From the NCBI GenBank assembly GCA_013138735.1, contig WTCE01000082.1, positions 18,305-82,304 on the forward strand: a stretch of 64,000 nt of DNA, in the 5' to 3' direction. Source of the DNA: Crocinitomix sp. (lineage in GTDB: Bacteria > Bacteroidota > Bacteroidia > Flavobacteriales_D > Crocinitomicaceae). Positions within the stretch are counted from its first letter, which is position 1; the number at the start of each line of letters is the position of its first letter. The notes beneath the pieces were generated by a model, which saw only the letters and a list, made by a program, of their open reading frames with translations, did not search any database and had not been told where the DNA came from. Below, one piece after another: positions 27,470-36,380 of this stretch. The position numbers and the translations under genes were made by a program.

Positions 27470-27997
27470 TCAATCAGCTTTATTTTCGAATTGAACTTCC
27501 CATTCGTCTAAACTGTACACTTTTGTTCCAAATACCAATGTGACAGCACCAGCAGTTAGCAGTGCGCCCCCCACAAGCATGCCGCCGTTTGCTAAGAAAG
27601 AAGATCCAGCGGCCACTAATCCACTCGTATTAGACGTTGCGATCTTCAGCTGAATGCCGGCCATCAGGAGGGGTCCACCAGCAGCAATTAGTACTATTCC
27701 TATTACTCTCCCAGCTGGTGGGGTAATCCTAATTTTCTCAATATCATTGATGTTTATCGCTTCATCATTTAGTAATAAGGTGCTATCGTTATAGTATTTG
27801 ATATGACCTATAATGGGCTTTTCAACTTCTTTAAACCAAACTTTAACTTCATCCGATTCATCCACAGTTTTGGAGGTAATGTCATTGGTCTTGTTCTTAA
27901 AAAAAATATTTTTATCCAATTGCGTTGAATCTGTTTGCGCATAGCTGCCATTCAGCAAGAAAAAGAATAGAAAATATTTAAAAAATTCAAGGGCCAT
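27470..27997 (-). CDS. Exported protein with C-terminal membrane helices, tandem paralogue A
   Basis: A 175-residue protein with signal peptide MALEFFKYFLFFFLLNGSYA (ATG at 27997). It has a beta-rich domain (KVWFKEVEKPIIGHIKYYND, IEKIRITPPAGR) and two C-terminal hydrophobic segments separated by a short loop. It ends in YSLDEWEVQFENK. The adjacent gene 28009-28536 is a clear paralogue along its full length. No family recognised; the domain looks like a short Sm- or SH3-like barrel at the membrane. Confidence 0.65.
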   Translation of the reverse strand: MALEFFKYFLFFFLLNGSYAQTDSTQLDKNIFFKNKTNDITSKTVDESDEVKVWFKEVEKPIIGHIKYYNDSTLLLNDEAININDIEKIRITPPAGRVIGIVLIAAGGPLLMAGIQLKIATSNTSGLVAAGSSFLANGGMLVGGALLTAGAVTLVFGTKVYSLDEWEVQFENKAD

Positions 27998-28008
27998 ATG
28001 CAATAAAG

Positions 28009-28536
28009 CTAGTGTTTTTTATTTTCGAATTGAATTTCCCATTCGTCTAAATCGTACTTTTTTGAATCAAGAACCAACAATACAACTCCTGCGCTTGCTA
28101 TTGGCACGCCCACAATAACTCCAGCTGCACCCATTAAAAATAAAAAAACACCTCCGGATCCGTATGCACCCTCAGCTTCCGACATTATGTAGAGACCACC
28201 AACTGCAGCGGTTCCTCCAAGAGTGATCAACACTGTTCCTATGAACTTTCCACCAGGTGGCGTTATCCGAATTTCTTCAATATCCTTAATCGCTATCACT
28301 TCTTCATTAATTGAAAGGGTCGTATCGCTTAAGTAGGTGACATACCCTTTGATAGGTTTGTCAACCTCTTTTAGCCAAATTTTGACTTGATCCCATTTGC
28401 TAATGCAATTTGAATTGATTTCTTTGGTTTTGTTTTTTAGAAAGATTCGCTTTTCAGTATTTGTTGAATCCGTTTGTCCAAATACCACAAAATTGAGTGC
28501 TAGAATTGCAATAATCAATACATTTTTCAACAGCAT
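28009..28536 (-). CDS. Exported protein with C-terminal membrane helices, tandem paralogue B
   Basis: A 175-residue paralogue of the gene just downstream: signal peptide MLLKNVLIIAILALNFVVFG, then VKIWLKEVDKPIKGYVTYLSD, IEEIRITPPGGKFIGTVLI, two hydrophobic segments, and YDLDEWEIQFENK. Separated from its partner by 11 bases. The shared motif (I/L)KEV(E/D)KPI-x-G near the middle is the most conserved part. Function unknown. Confidence 0.65.
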   Translation of the reverse strand: MLLKNVLIIAILALNFVVFGQTDSTNTEKRIFLKNKTKEINSNCISKWDQVKIWLKEVDKPIKGYVTYLSDTTLSINEEVIAIKDIEEIRITPPGGKFIGTVLITLGGTAAVGGLYIMSEAEGAYGSGGVFLFLMGAAGVIVGVPIASAGVVLLVLDSKKYDLDEWEIQFENKKH

Positions 28537-28650
28537 ATTTTTGGGATTTAGATCTTGCTTACATTAACGAAAGAGATCCTAAATTGGTTGGCGACTTCCA
28601 TTTTAAAACAAAATCCCATATTTTCCGTATGTAGAACTGTAGTTAACATC

Positions 28651-30096
28651 ATGCAAAAAAAGTTTTTATCTAATCTGCTCTTAATAGTGGTTTTAAACCT
28701 ATTGGTTAAACCATTTTATATTCTAGGAATAGATGCTGAGGTGCAGAATAGAGTGGGTGAAGCGGTCTATGGAAATTATTTTTCTCTTTTAAATTTTTCT
28801 TTTTTATTGAACATCCTTCTAGATTTAGGGCTGACTAATTATAATGCCCGAAACATAGCACAGCATCCGCAGCAAATTAGCAATCATTTTGGTAAAATAT
28901 TGGCCATTCGATTCTCCTTATTTTTTCTGTATGCCGTAGCAACTATTATTTTTGCAGGAATTATAGGCTATACAGGGCAAGAGTTTTATTTGTTGGGCTT
29001 ATTGATGGTGAACCAATTTTTGGTGGCCATAGTACAGTTCTCACGGTCTAATTTTGCTGGGCTTCATTTATTTAAAACAGATGCTATAATTTCCATTCTT
29101 GATCGTACCTTATTAATAGGTATTTGTAGTGCCTTGCTTTGGACAGATTGGTTTGGCGGTGAAATGAAAATAGAATGGTTCATATATGCACAAACCGTCG
29201 CTTATGGAACCTCTGCTTTAATTGCGGTGGTCTTATTGCTTATCAAAATTGGCAAGGTGCGGCTATCCATCAAAAAACCATTTACGCTTTACATATTGCG
29301 ACAAAGTTTCCCCTATGCGTTATTGATTCTGTTAATGATGATGTACAATAGGATTGATGCCGTAATGCTAGAACGTTTATTGCCTAATGGTGATGCCGCT
29401 GCAGGAATATATGCGCAAGGCTTTCGTTTATTGGATGCGGTAAATATGTTTGCCCTACTTTTCGCAGGTTTATTGCTTCCTATATTTGCACGGCTTTTAA
29501 GAAAAAAAGAATCTATTGATCAAATGACTGCGCTAGCGTTTAGAATGTTATTTGGCATTAGTATTATTGTTGGAACTACCTGTTTCTTCTTCCAAACAGA
29601 ATTGATTGAACTGCGCTATGAAGGTAGTTCCACAGAATCTGCTGTCTCTTTTGGGTTTTTAATTCTAAGCTTTATTCCAGTTGCCATAACCTATGTTTTT
29701 GGAACTTTATTAACTGCGAATGGAAGCTTACGTTATTTAAATCAAATGGCCTTTGCTGGGGTGATTATGAACGTACTAATGAACTACTTTTTCATACAAT
29801 CAATGGGTGTGGTTGGGGCGGCACTCGCGACATTAATCACGCAAGGTGTAACGGCTATTGTGCAAATGGTAGTAGCATATCGTTTGTTCAAATTTAAATT
29901 TAGTTTTAAATATTACGCATCCTTTATAGGTTTGGTTGGTGGATTATTAGGTGCTTATTATTTCTTGAATGTGACCTTTACCAATAGATTGGAACTTATA
30001 ATTCCGTACTTTATATTTGGAGTTGTACTTGGGTTTTTACTCGGGATTTTCAGAATCAGTGATTTGAAAACCATTGTGGTGAAGGAAGAGACTTAG
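28651..30096 (+). CDS. Polysaccharide flippase (Wzx/MVF-type)
   Basis: A 481-residue inner-membrane protein with about 12-14 hydrophobic helices and the MVF/Wzx order: GEAVYGNYFSLLNF near the start, AVMLERLLPNGDAAAGIYAQGFR in the centre, and the late MNYFFIQSMGVVGAALAT. It would move lipid-linked oligosaccharide across the inner membrane. The start is taken at ATG 28651 (MQKKFLSNLLLIVV); an upstream in-frame TTG would add 32 unlikely residues. Its 3' end overlaps the convergent gene on the other strand by 41 bases. Confidence 0.85.
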   Translation: MQKKFLSNLLLIVVLNLLVKPFYILGIDAEVQNRVGEAVYGNYFSLLNFSFLLNILLDLGLTNYNARNIAQHPQQISNHFGKILAIRFSLFFLYAVATIIFAGIIGYTGQEFYLLGLLMVNQFLVAIVQFSRSNFAGLHLFKTDAIISILDRTLLIGICSALLWTDWFGGEMKIEWFIYAQTVAYGTSALIAVVLLLIKIGKVRLSIKKPFTLYILRQSFPYALLILLMMMYNRIDAVMLERLLPNGDAAAGIYAQGFRLLDAVNMFALLFAGLLLPIFARLLRKKESIDQMTALAFRMLFGISIIVGTTCFFFQTELIELRYEGSSTESAVSFGFLILSFIPVAITYVFGTLLTANGSLRYLNQMAFAGVIMNVLMNYFFIQSMGVVGAALATLITQGVTAIVQMVVAYRLFKFKFSFKYYASFIGLVGGLLGAYYFLNVTFTNRLELIIPYFIFGVVLGFLLGIFRISDLKTIVVKEET

Positions 30097-30652
30097 ATTT
30101 TAGGTAATAAAGTTGCGTTCCAGGATGATAAAGATCTTTAAAAATTTTATCCATTCCCGTAGAGCCGATTGGATTTATTTCTGATGTAATCAAAACACTT
30201 GCAGGATTGCCAAGTCCAATGCCACCAACATGTTTCCTCAGGTTAATGCTGTCTGGAACGAAAATGTTTATTGGGGTGGTATCCTGAAAAAGGGGAAAAG
30301 TTGTTTTATAAACTTCCAATTCATCTCTTTCATTTATATGCACGGATCCTCCAGTAGTTGGGTTTATCCAATCAATGTATTTATCAGTTGGTCGTAAATT
30401 ATAAATGTCGATTCTTTTTTTCTCCGCTTCGGCATAACTGTAAGTACCTGAATTAGGTCTTGGAAGCTTAATGACTTCCATATAATTGGTGTCAATAGTT
30501 AAGTCGGCAGGAAAGTGAACAATCTCATTTTCTGAATGGGCCACTGCCGAATTCGATTGACTGATTTCGGTTAAATCCAACCTGTCAGGTTCGCTAGAGG
30601 ACGAGTTCTCACAACTAAAAAAGAGTAAGCAGGTTATTGTATTAAGAATCAT
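30056..30652 (-). CDS. Lipoprotein of unknown function
   Basis: A 198-residue predicted lipoprotein: the ATG at 30652 gives MILNTITCLLFFSC with lipobox Cys14 followed by ENSSSSEP. The mature domain contains YIDWINPTTGGSVHINERDEL and IGLGNPASVLITSEINPIG. No family recognised. Its last 41 bases overlap the 3' end of the convergent flippase gene. Confidence 0.6.
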   Translation of the reverse strand: MILNTITCLLFFSCENSSSSEPDRLDLTEISQSNSAVAHSENEIVHFPADLTIDTNYMEVIKLPRPNSGTYSYAEAEKKRIDIYNLRPTDKYIDWINPTTGGSVHINERDELEVYKTTFPLFQDTTPINIFVPDSINLRKHVGGIGLGNPASVLITSEINPIGSTGMDKIFKDLYHPGTQLYYLKSKSLPSPQWFSNH

Positions 30653-30673
30653 ATAGGACCTATAGAAGATCAC

Positions 30674-30982
30674 CTAGAAAACTGTTAAAAGCACCAACAT
30701 CAATCCAAGTAAGATTGTAACGGCAACTAAACCTTTGGTGAATTCCAATAAATTCCATCTAAAATTGGTGAAATAAAATAAAAACATGTTTGGTAGCATG
30801 GAAAAGATGAAAATATCTTGTTGCTCATGTCCATGAATTGCACGGGCGATATAACCCGAAAAGTCAACATCAGTACCAATGGTTTTAACAAAATACGAGA
30901 TGATAAAACCAAGCACTGGTAAAAACGCTCCCAATAGCACACCAATTAAGGCTTTATCCATTTTCTTTAATTTCTCCTTCAT
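30674..30982 (-). CDS. Small three-helix membrane protein
   Basis: A 102-residue protein with three hydrophobic helices (near residues 10-32, 55-73 and 82-102). It directly follows surE (1-base gap), so it is co-transcribed with surE. No family recognised; small membrane proteins in this position are found near surE and lpxB in some Flavobacteriales, which I recall but cannot check here. Confidence 0.6.
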   Translation of the reverse strand: MKEKLKKMDKALIGVLLGAFLPVLGFIISYFVKTIGTDVDFSGYIARAIHGHEQQDIFIFSMLPNMFLFYFTNFRWNLLEFTKGLVAVTILLGLMLVLLTVF

Positions 30983-30983
30983 A

Positions 30984-31757
30984 TTATTTCTTTAAATCCC
31001 ATTCATTTAAACTAGAAATGAGGTGGTGTGCTGTCATATCAAATTGTGTTGGAACAATGGAAATATAGTTGTTTTCCAATGCCCAAATATCCGTATCTTC
31101 TCCCTTGTCTGTCGTTGTGAATTTGCCCGTGAGCCAAAAATATTCACCACCAAAAGGATCATTTCGTTTATCGAAAGAATCTTCCCAAAACGCTCTACCT
31201 TGCCGGCAAATTTTAGTTCCTTTTAACGCCTTCTTTTTACCTTTAGGGATGTTTACGTTCAAACATACGCCAGACTGCAAACCATTTTCTAGCACACTTT
31301 TAGCAATTATAGTGGCATAATGACCCGCAGCTTCAAAATCTGCATCTGAACTGTGATCTAATAATGAAAACCCAATTGAAGGAATACCTTCAATTGCCCC
31401 TTCAACCGCAGCAGACATAGTACCCGAATAAAGTACATTAGTAGCCGCATTAGAGCCATGATTAATACCAGAGACAAGGAGCGTAGGACGCTTTTTTATA
31501 ATCTCATAAATCGCCAATTTCACACAATCAACTGGTGTGCCTGAGCAAGTATAAGCTTCTATTCCTGGAAATTGATTTGATTTTTTTAAACGTAGTGGGT
31601 CATGAATTGTAATCGCATGTCCCATTCCGCTTTGGGGTTTGTCTGGAGCAACGATCACAATATCTCCTAATGGTTGCATTGATTTTACCAGTTGTGCTAT
31701 TCCCTTGGCGGATATGCTGTCGTCATTGGTAATTAAGATAAGTGGTTTTTCCTCCAT
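30984..31757 (-). CDS. surE: 5'/3'-nucleotidase SurE
   Basis: A 257-residue cytoplasmic metal-dependent phosphatase acting on nucleoside monophosphates; important in stationary-phase survival in E. coli. Family motifs are complete: ILITNDDS (metal-binding Asp12-Asp13), APDKPQSGMGHAIT (catalytic Ser), LLVSGINHGSN (metal-binding Asn) and YSGTMSAAVEGA. The start codon at 31757 is 17 bases downstream of a consensus -7 element. Confidence 0.95.
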   Translation of the reverse strand: MEEKPLILITNDDSISAKGIAQLVKSMQPLGDIVIVAPDKPQSGMGHAITIHDPLRLKKSNQFPGIEAYTCSGTPVDCVKLAIYEIIKKRPTLLVSGINHGSNAATNVLYSGTMSAAVEGAIEGIPSIGFSLLDHSSDADFEAAGHYATIIAKSVLENGLQSGVCLNVNIPKGKKKALKGTKICRQGRAFWEDSFDKRNDPFGGEYFWLTGKFTTTDKGEDTDIWALENNYISIVPTQFDMTAHHLISSLNEWDLKK

Positions 31758-31773
31758 AATTTGGTTTCTGGAA

Positions 31774-31781
31774 CAAAGTTA
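31774..31781 (-). promoter_or_regulatory. Predicted -7 promoter element of surE (TAACTTTG)
   Basis: Exact TAnnTTTG match on the minus strand, 17 bases before the surE ATG. A TTG lies 21 bases further upstream. Confidence 0.5.
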
Positions 31782-31794
31782 GTGATTTCGAAGA

Positions 31795-32040
31795 TCAATG
31801 ATCAATTAACAATGTTCAATTATCAATTCAGTTGACTTTTTTTAACCGAAAGGAACAGGCAAAAGGGATTAGATAAAAGTCATTAGCTAATATGCAAGAG
31901 GCAACAAAAGGCAAGAAGCAGAAGGCATTCGTTCGTCAAATTTCAAAGCTGGATGTATAACTATCAATCTTTCAATTAACATTGGAGATATTATCGAGAA
32001 GAAGCACCTTAACACTTAATAATTAACACAAATCACTGAT
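31795..32040. repeat. Recurring low-complexity intergenic sequence
   Basis: Holds ATCAATTAACAATGTTCAAT-type words (also at 35040-35070 and 56680-56730) and GGCAAAAGGG/GGCAAGAAGCAG and AACACTTAATAATT words (also at 23930-24020 and 58660-58760). No gene, hairpin or coding signal seen. Confidence 0.5.
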
Positions 32041-32055
32041 AAAGAGCGAAGCGAA

Positions 32056-32574
32056 CTAATACCTTCTTAAGTAAAGCAAAAGCCCATTATAGGGAATCAA
32101 AACACGCCCATCTGATAATTGACCAATACCGTAACAGTCCAAATTATCTGTTTTATGTACCCAAATGTTCGGGGGTAAATCGGCTGGAATGTTTTCAGGA
32201 ACTTCACCAAAAATGCGGAATAAATAATCTTCCGTATTCATGATTTCACTATCGTTTATTTTATATGAAATCGTATCAATGTCAGTTCCTGCAATAATTG
32301 TATCACTAATTTCAATGGCTGTGCCTACTGCTTTAATAGCTTTTTTAGCATCCGAAGAATTGATTTGTAAGGAATATTGTTCAATGATAAATTTACCTTC
32401 AATGTCTGGTTTAGAAGCCTCTTGGCCAAGTTTTTTGAATGATATATTTGGTAAACTCTGTGCACCAGTTGTGGTAACACGTTGTGCACCCATTTTTGGA
32501 GCTGTTTTCGTGCTGTCCTGTCCATAAGAAAGGGACACTAATCCGAATAGGATAAAACTCAATACAATTTTCAT
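32056..32574 (-). CDS. Exported protein of unknown function
   Basis: A 172-residue secreted or periplasmic protein with signal peptide MKIVLSFILFGLVSLSYG. The mature N-terminus is Gln/Thr/Ser-rich and probably disordered (residues 19-45). The rest has FIIEQYSLQINSSDAKKAIKA and DNLDCYGIGQLSDGRVLIPYNG. No family recognised. Preceded by a good promoter. Confidence 0.6.
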   Translation of the reverse strand: MKIVLSFILFGLVSLSYGQDSTKTAPKMGAQRVTTTGAQSLPNISFKKLGQEASKPDIEGKFIIEQYSLQINSSDAKKAIKAVGTAIEISDTIIAGTDIDTISYKINDSEIMNTEDYLFRIFGEVPENIPADLPPNIWVHKTDNLDCYGIGQLSDGRVLIPYNGLLLYLRRY

Positions 32575-32594
32575 AATTTGATTTTCTAACGAAC

Positions 32595-32622
32595 AAATTT
32601 AGTAAGAAAACTATTTCCAAAC
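32595..32622 (-). promoter_or_regulatory. Predicted Bacteroidota promoter
   Basis: On the minus strand, TTTG at 32619-32622 and TAAATTTG at 32595-32602, spaced by 16 bases, sit 20 bases upstream of the ATG at 32574. Both elements match consensus exactly. Confidence 0.6.
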
Positions 32623-32705
32623 CGGCAGTAAATAGCCTTTGTTCTTAATTCATATAATATTACTCCAGTCAAGTCAATTTTTATGCCAGAATCTTTAGAA
32701 GGCAA

Positions 32706-34043
32706 TTACCAACCACTTCCAGCGCCTCCGCCTCCTGAACTACCTCCGCCAAACGATCCGCCTCCACCTGAGAAACCGCCACCACCGCCACCGCCGAATG
32801 ATCCACCGCCGCTATAATAACCGCCTGATCTAGTTTTTTGCTTTCGCGGAATGGTATAGGTTTTGATTTTGGTATGCTTGCAATTTTTACATTCAAATTT
32901 CTTTTCTCCTTTACCTGAGCGTGAATAAGTAGCCGCCTTTATAGTCCTATCGTAGAGTTTGATATAGGTTTTATACTTACAATTATCGCATTTATTATAG
33001 GGGGTAAACCAGTTTTTATAAGGTAATACCACCAAGTCCGTTCCAGCTTCATTAATCCAAACATCATAATCAACAGAGCTTACAATTTCTTCAGCAATTT
33101 GCCCTTTATTTAAATAGACGTCTTCTTCTTTCTCGCTCAATTTATGCAATAATTCACCTGATTTGAATCCAACTCGATCCATATTTCGCCAACGGTGCAT
33201 ATTTTTCCGTGTATAAATAACTAAAAAGATAAATGGAATAGGGGCAATGAAGTAAAAAACATACATGCTCCAAAACTTCATGAATCGGTAGCGCTTGTGT
33301 AAGTCGTTGGTGCGATAAACAATAAATAAAAAGATGAAATAAACAAGTGTCAAAAGCAAACAAAACCCAACGTAAAACAGGAATACTGGATGCCTATAAA
33401 AAGGCCTTGATTGTGTGATTGATCGATCACCATTATCGGCATCAATTGTGTCGGAATCGTACAATACTTCTTTGCCATTTAATACATCATTAACCGCCTC
33501 AACTCCACGAATTACACCCGTTGCATAATCATTCTTTTTGAAATACGGAACCATATGTTCTTGCTGAATTTTATAACTTTCAGCATCAGTCAAAACGGTT
33601 TCCATTCCATATCCCGTAATAAATTCAACGCGGTGGATATCATTAACAACTAGTATTAATAGACCATTTTTCGTTTCATCATCACCGATTCCCCAATAGT
33701 TAAAGAGTTCCGTTCCCCATAAATGTGGATCGGGATTACCTATTGAATTGAGGCAAACGACCATGATTTCATAATCTTTCTCAGCTTTCAATTTGTCAAC
33801 TATGCTTTGGATTTTATCTTCGGCAAAATCGGGCAGCATAAAATGTGGATCTGAAACATTTTTATCGTCAGAAACCTTAGTATTAGGAACGTCCTTTACA
33901 TCCGTATAAAAACCGCTGGTATTTATGCCATCATAGTTTTTGTTTATATCACGTGTTGATAGGCCGCTATAGTAATCGTCAATAGAAAAGGACGTAAAAC
34001 TAGTACAGGCAATGAAAAGAAATAGGAGCCAATTAGTCCTCAT
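32706..34043 (-). CDS. TPM-domain (YgcG-type) membrane protein with Gly-rich tail
   Basis: A 445-residue protein with signal peptide MRTNWLLFLFIACTSFTSFS (start at 34043). Residues ~70-195 form a TPM domain (IVDKLKAEKDYEIMVVCLN, LWGTELFNYWGIGDDETKNGLLILV, RVEFITGYGMETVLTDAE). Two transmembrane helices follow at ~225-250 and ~265-285. Then comes a zinc-ribbon-like CDNCKYKTY...CKNCKHTK segment, and a Gly/Ser tail (SGGGGG repeats) typical of YgcG proteins. It overlaps the upstream LemA-like gene by 11 bases. LemA and YgcG are known neighbours in many bacteria; their joint function at the envelope is not settled. Confidence 0.85.
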   Translation of the reverse strand: MRTNWLLFLFIACTSFTSFSIDDYYSGLSTRDINKNYDGINTSGFYTDVKDVPNTKVSDDKNVSDPHFMLPDFAEDKIQSIVDKLKAEKDYEIMVVCLNSIGNPDPHLWGTELFNYWGIGDDETKNGLLILVVNDIHRVEFITGYGMETVLTDAESYKIQQEHMVPYFKKNDYATGVIRGVEAVNDVLNGKEVLYDSDTIDADNGDRSITQSRPFYRHPVFLFYVGFCLLLTLVYFIFLFIVYRTNDLHKRYRFMKFWSMYVFYFIAPIPFIFLVIYTRKNMHRWRNMDRVGFKSGELLHKLSEKEEDVYLNKGQIAEEIVSSVDYDVWINEAGTDLVVLPYKNWFTPYNKCDNCKYKTYIKLYDRTIKAATYSRSGKGEKKFECKNCKHTKIKTYTIPRKQKTRSGGYYSGGGSFGGGGGGGFSGGGGSFGGGSSGGGGAGSGW

Positions 34044-35028
34044 TATAATAGGATTGTAGTTCATAATCAGAGAATTCACCTTTGCTCATTTTAACCAATT
34101 TATTGTATTCTTTAACGGCATCATTATAGGCTTTTTTCTCGAAGTTAATGCGATTCTCAGCACCTTCAATTTGTACCAATAAGGTTTCAACATTATCCTT
34201 ATCACCGTAAGCTTGAACCAATTTTTTAGCATCCGCTATTTTTTGATCCAGTTCACCTTCAATTTTGCTACGTTTTGAACCCTTAGCGTCATCCAGCTGT
34301 CCCGTTAATTTATCGATTTGTGAATTTAGTGTATTCAAATCATTATGCGAACCATTAACAGCGCCGAACAAATCAGGTAACATGTTATTTCTTCTGTCAA
34401 TCGCACTTTCAACTAAATCAAGTTGCGAAATCATGTCTTCCTCTGCGCTAATTAATTGCATTTCTGCATTATTTGTGCTGTCAGTTGAGTTATTAGATGA
34501 AACGACCGCATATCCTATTAAAATAACAGCTAAAATCACGGCACCAATGATGATATAAGTTTTCTTTGACTTTTCATCCTTACCGCCTACTTTTTTCTTT
34601 TTATTAATGGCACTTAGCACATTAATTGCAATCGTATCATCAGGGTCGGTCAATAGTTCTTTTCGCGCATAGTACTCTGCTTTGTCTCTTGCGCTTGCAA
34701 AGTCATCCTCTAACCATAACATATGATAAGCTTTGGCTAAAACCGAATTCCCATTAGGAAGATAAGGATTAATAGAGGTAGCTTTTTCAGCATCCTCAAT
34801 TGCTTGCTCAAAATTTCGGGCTTTCAAATGATCTTCGGCCAATTTTAAATGAACATGTGCTTTGTTTTGAAGTGCGTCCCATTCTTCATCAGACATTCCC
34901 ATGCTTATAGCTAACTCCCTCAACTCGTCCAACGTTAATGGACGTTCTGTTAGGGAATCGCCTTCGGCCTCTGAGACTACTGTTCTTATGTGTTGTTTAA
35001 ATTTTTCTTCGTTATATGCTGCTGCCAT
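34033..35028 (-). CDS. TPR protein with C-terminal LemA-like domain
   Basis: A 331-residue protein. Residues ~55-140 hold TPR-like helices (DHLKARNFEQAIEDAEKATS), residues ~160-182 are a transmembrane helix, and residues ~195-320 form a LemA-like coiled helical domain: DLVESAIDRRNNMLPDLFGAV and QIEGAENRINFEKKAYNDAV are close to LemA signature segments. The usual LemA order is membrane helix followed by the helical domain, so here an extra TPR domain has been added at the cytoplasmic end. It overlaps the TPM gene downstream by 11 bases, the classical LemA partner. Confidence 0.8.
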   Translation of the reverse strand: MAAAYNEEKFKQHIRTVVSEAEGDSLTERPLTLDELRELAISMGMSDEEWDALQNKAHVHLKLAEDHLKARNFEQAIEDAEKATSINPYLPNGNSVLAKAYHMLWLEDDFASARDKAEYYARKELLTDPDDTIAINVLSAINKKKKVGGKDEKSKKTYIIIGAVILAVILIGYAVVSSNNSTDSTNNAEMQLISAEEDMISQLDLVESAIDRRNNMLPDLFGAVNGSHNDLNTLNSQIDKLTGQLDDAKGSKRSKIEGELDQKIADAKKLVQAYGDKDNVETLLVQIEGAENRINFEKKAYNDAVKEYNKLVKMSKGEFSDYELQSYYNED

Positions 35029-35114
35029 AGTTACTTTTTCAATGTTTCAATGTTCAATTAGCAATGTAGAATTGTCAATTTTTAATATCAGACTAAAGAC
35101 TAATTACAAAATAA

Positions 35115-35333
35115 TTAAACAATTTCTATTTCTATCCCTTCAAGTGAAATAAGATCGCCTTTCCGCATTTTTCTCCTGATTCTGGATTCAATTTCTCCAT
35201 TAACACTCACCAATCGATCTTCAATTAATAATTTAGCGTGACCACCCGTTTGAGCAATTTGCTTTATTTTTAGAATTTTATTAAGAGCAACGAATTCCTC
35301 ATTGTTTCTTAATTCAAATGTTTGTTTTTCCAT
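35115..35333 (-). CDS. YbcJ-like S4 RNA-binding protein
   Basis: A 72-residue single S4-domain protein: FVALNKILKIKQIAQTGGHAK followed by LIEDRLVSVNGEIESRIRRKMRKGD, the standard helix-turn-strand RNA-binding surface with a basic patch. The size matches YbcJ (about 70 residues). It overlaps the 3' end of meaB by 20 bases. Target RNA unknown. Confidence 0.85.
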   Translation of the reverse strand: MEKQTFELRNNEEFVALNKILKIKQIAQTGGHAKLLIEDRLVSVNGEIESRIRRKMRKGDLISLEGIEIEIV

Positions 35334-36375
35334 TTTTATAATATGCTAAAATTTGATTTGCGGCTTGGTATGAAGTAATTGTACCCGCTTTTAATTGTTT
35401 AGTTATTGATTCAATTTCATTTTGGATGCCATCTGTTTTACTAAAATCCGCTAAAAGTTGTGCCTTTACCGATTCATTCATCCAATATACTTGTTGGTTT
35501 TCTCTTTCTTTCGCCTTCCATCCATTACTCACCACTAACTGGTCAAAGGATTGAATGATCCTCCAAACCTTATCAATTCCCCTATTTTCAGTTGAACTAA
35601 CAGTTTCTACTTTTGGTATCCATTCGTTTGGACTAGCAGGGAATAAGTGAAGTGCATTTTTATACTCGGCGCGCGCTAAGTTTGCCTTTTTAATGTTTTC
35701 TCCATCCGTTTTAGTAATTACAATGGTATCAGCCATTTCCATAATACCGCGTTTAATGCCTTGCAATTCATCACCAGCTCCGGCAAGCATGAGCAGTAAA
35801 AAAAAGTCAGTCATGGAGTGGACTTCCGTTTCCGATTGTCCAACACCAACAGTTTCAATTAATATAATTTCATAGCCTGCGGCCTCACATAATAATATCG
35901 TTTCTCTGGTCTTTCTCGCTACACCGCCCAATGAACCGCTTGTTGCTGTTGGGCGAATAAAGGCATTTTGATGAACAGCCAAATTATTCATGCGTGTTTT
36001 ATCTCCTAAAATACTGCCTTTAGATACTTCGCTACTTGGGTCAATTGCCATTACAGCTACTTTTTTGCCCATTTCAGCTAGATATGTTCCAAGGCTTTCG
36101 ATAAAAGTACTTTTACCAACCCCAGGTACGCCTGTAATTCCTACTCGAACGGATTTTCCCGATTGCGGTAAACAGGTTTTTAGAATTTCTTGACCAATTT
36201 TATTTTGCGCTTCATTCTTGCTTTCAATTAAAGTGATGGTTTCAGATAGCGCGGCTTTATCACCTTTTAGAATACGACTTGTTAACTCGGCAGGAGTTAA
36301 ACGATCCGCATGCTTTTTTTTGTTCGCAATTAAACGATCAATTTGCGCTTTATTTGGTGATTTATTTGATGACAT
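35314..36375 (-). CDS. meaB: Methylmalonyl-CoA mutase-associated GTPase MeaB
   Basis: A 353-residue G3E-family GTPase that protects and helps load the B12 cofactor of methylmalonyl-CoA mutase. The Walker A motif GVPGVGKST (Gly82-Thr90), AIDPSSEVSKGSILGDKTRM, LIETVGVGQSETEV and the NKxD-like TKTDGEN are all present. The mutase itself is not in the window. Its promoter appears to lie inside the inverted-repeat element that directly precedes it. Confidence 0.93.
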   Translation of the reverse strand: MSSNKSPNKAQIDRLIANKKKHADRLTPAELTSRILKGDKAALSETITLIESKNEAQNKIGQEILKTCLPQSGKSVRVGITGVPGVGKSTFIESLGTYLAEMGKKVAVMAIDPSSEVSKGSILGDKTRMNNLAVHQNAFIRPTATSGSLGGVARKTRETILLCEAAGYEIILIETVGVGQSETEVHSMTDFFLLLMLAGAGDELQGIKRGIMEMADTIVITKTDGENIKKANLARAEYKNALHLFPASPNEWIPKVETVSSTENRGIDKVWRIIQSFDQLVVSNGWKAKERENQQVYWMNESVKAQLLADFSKTDGIQNEIESITKQLKAGTITSYQAANQILAYYKNGKTNI

Positions 36376-36380
36376 ATATA

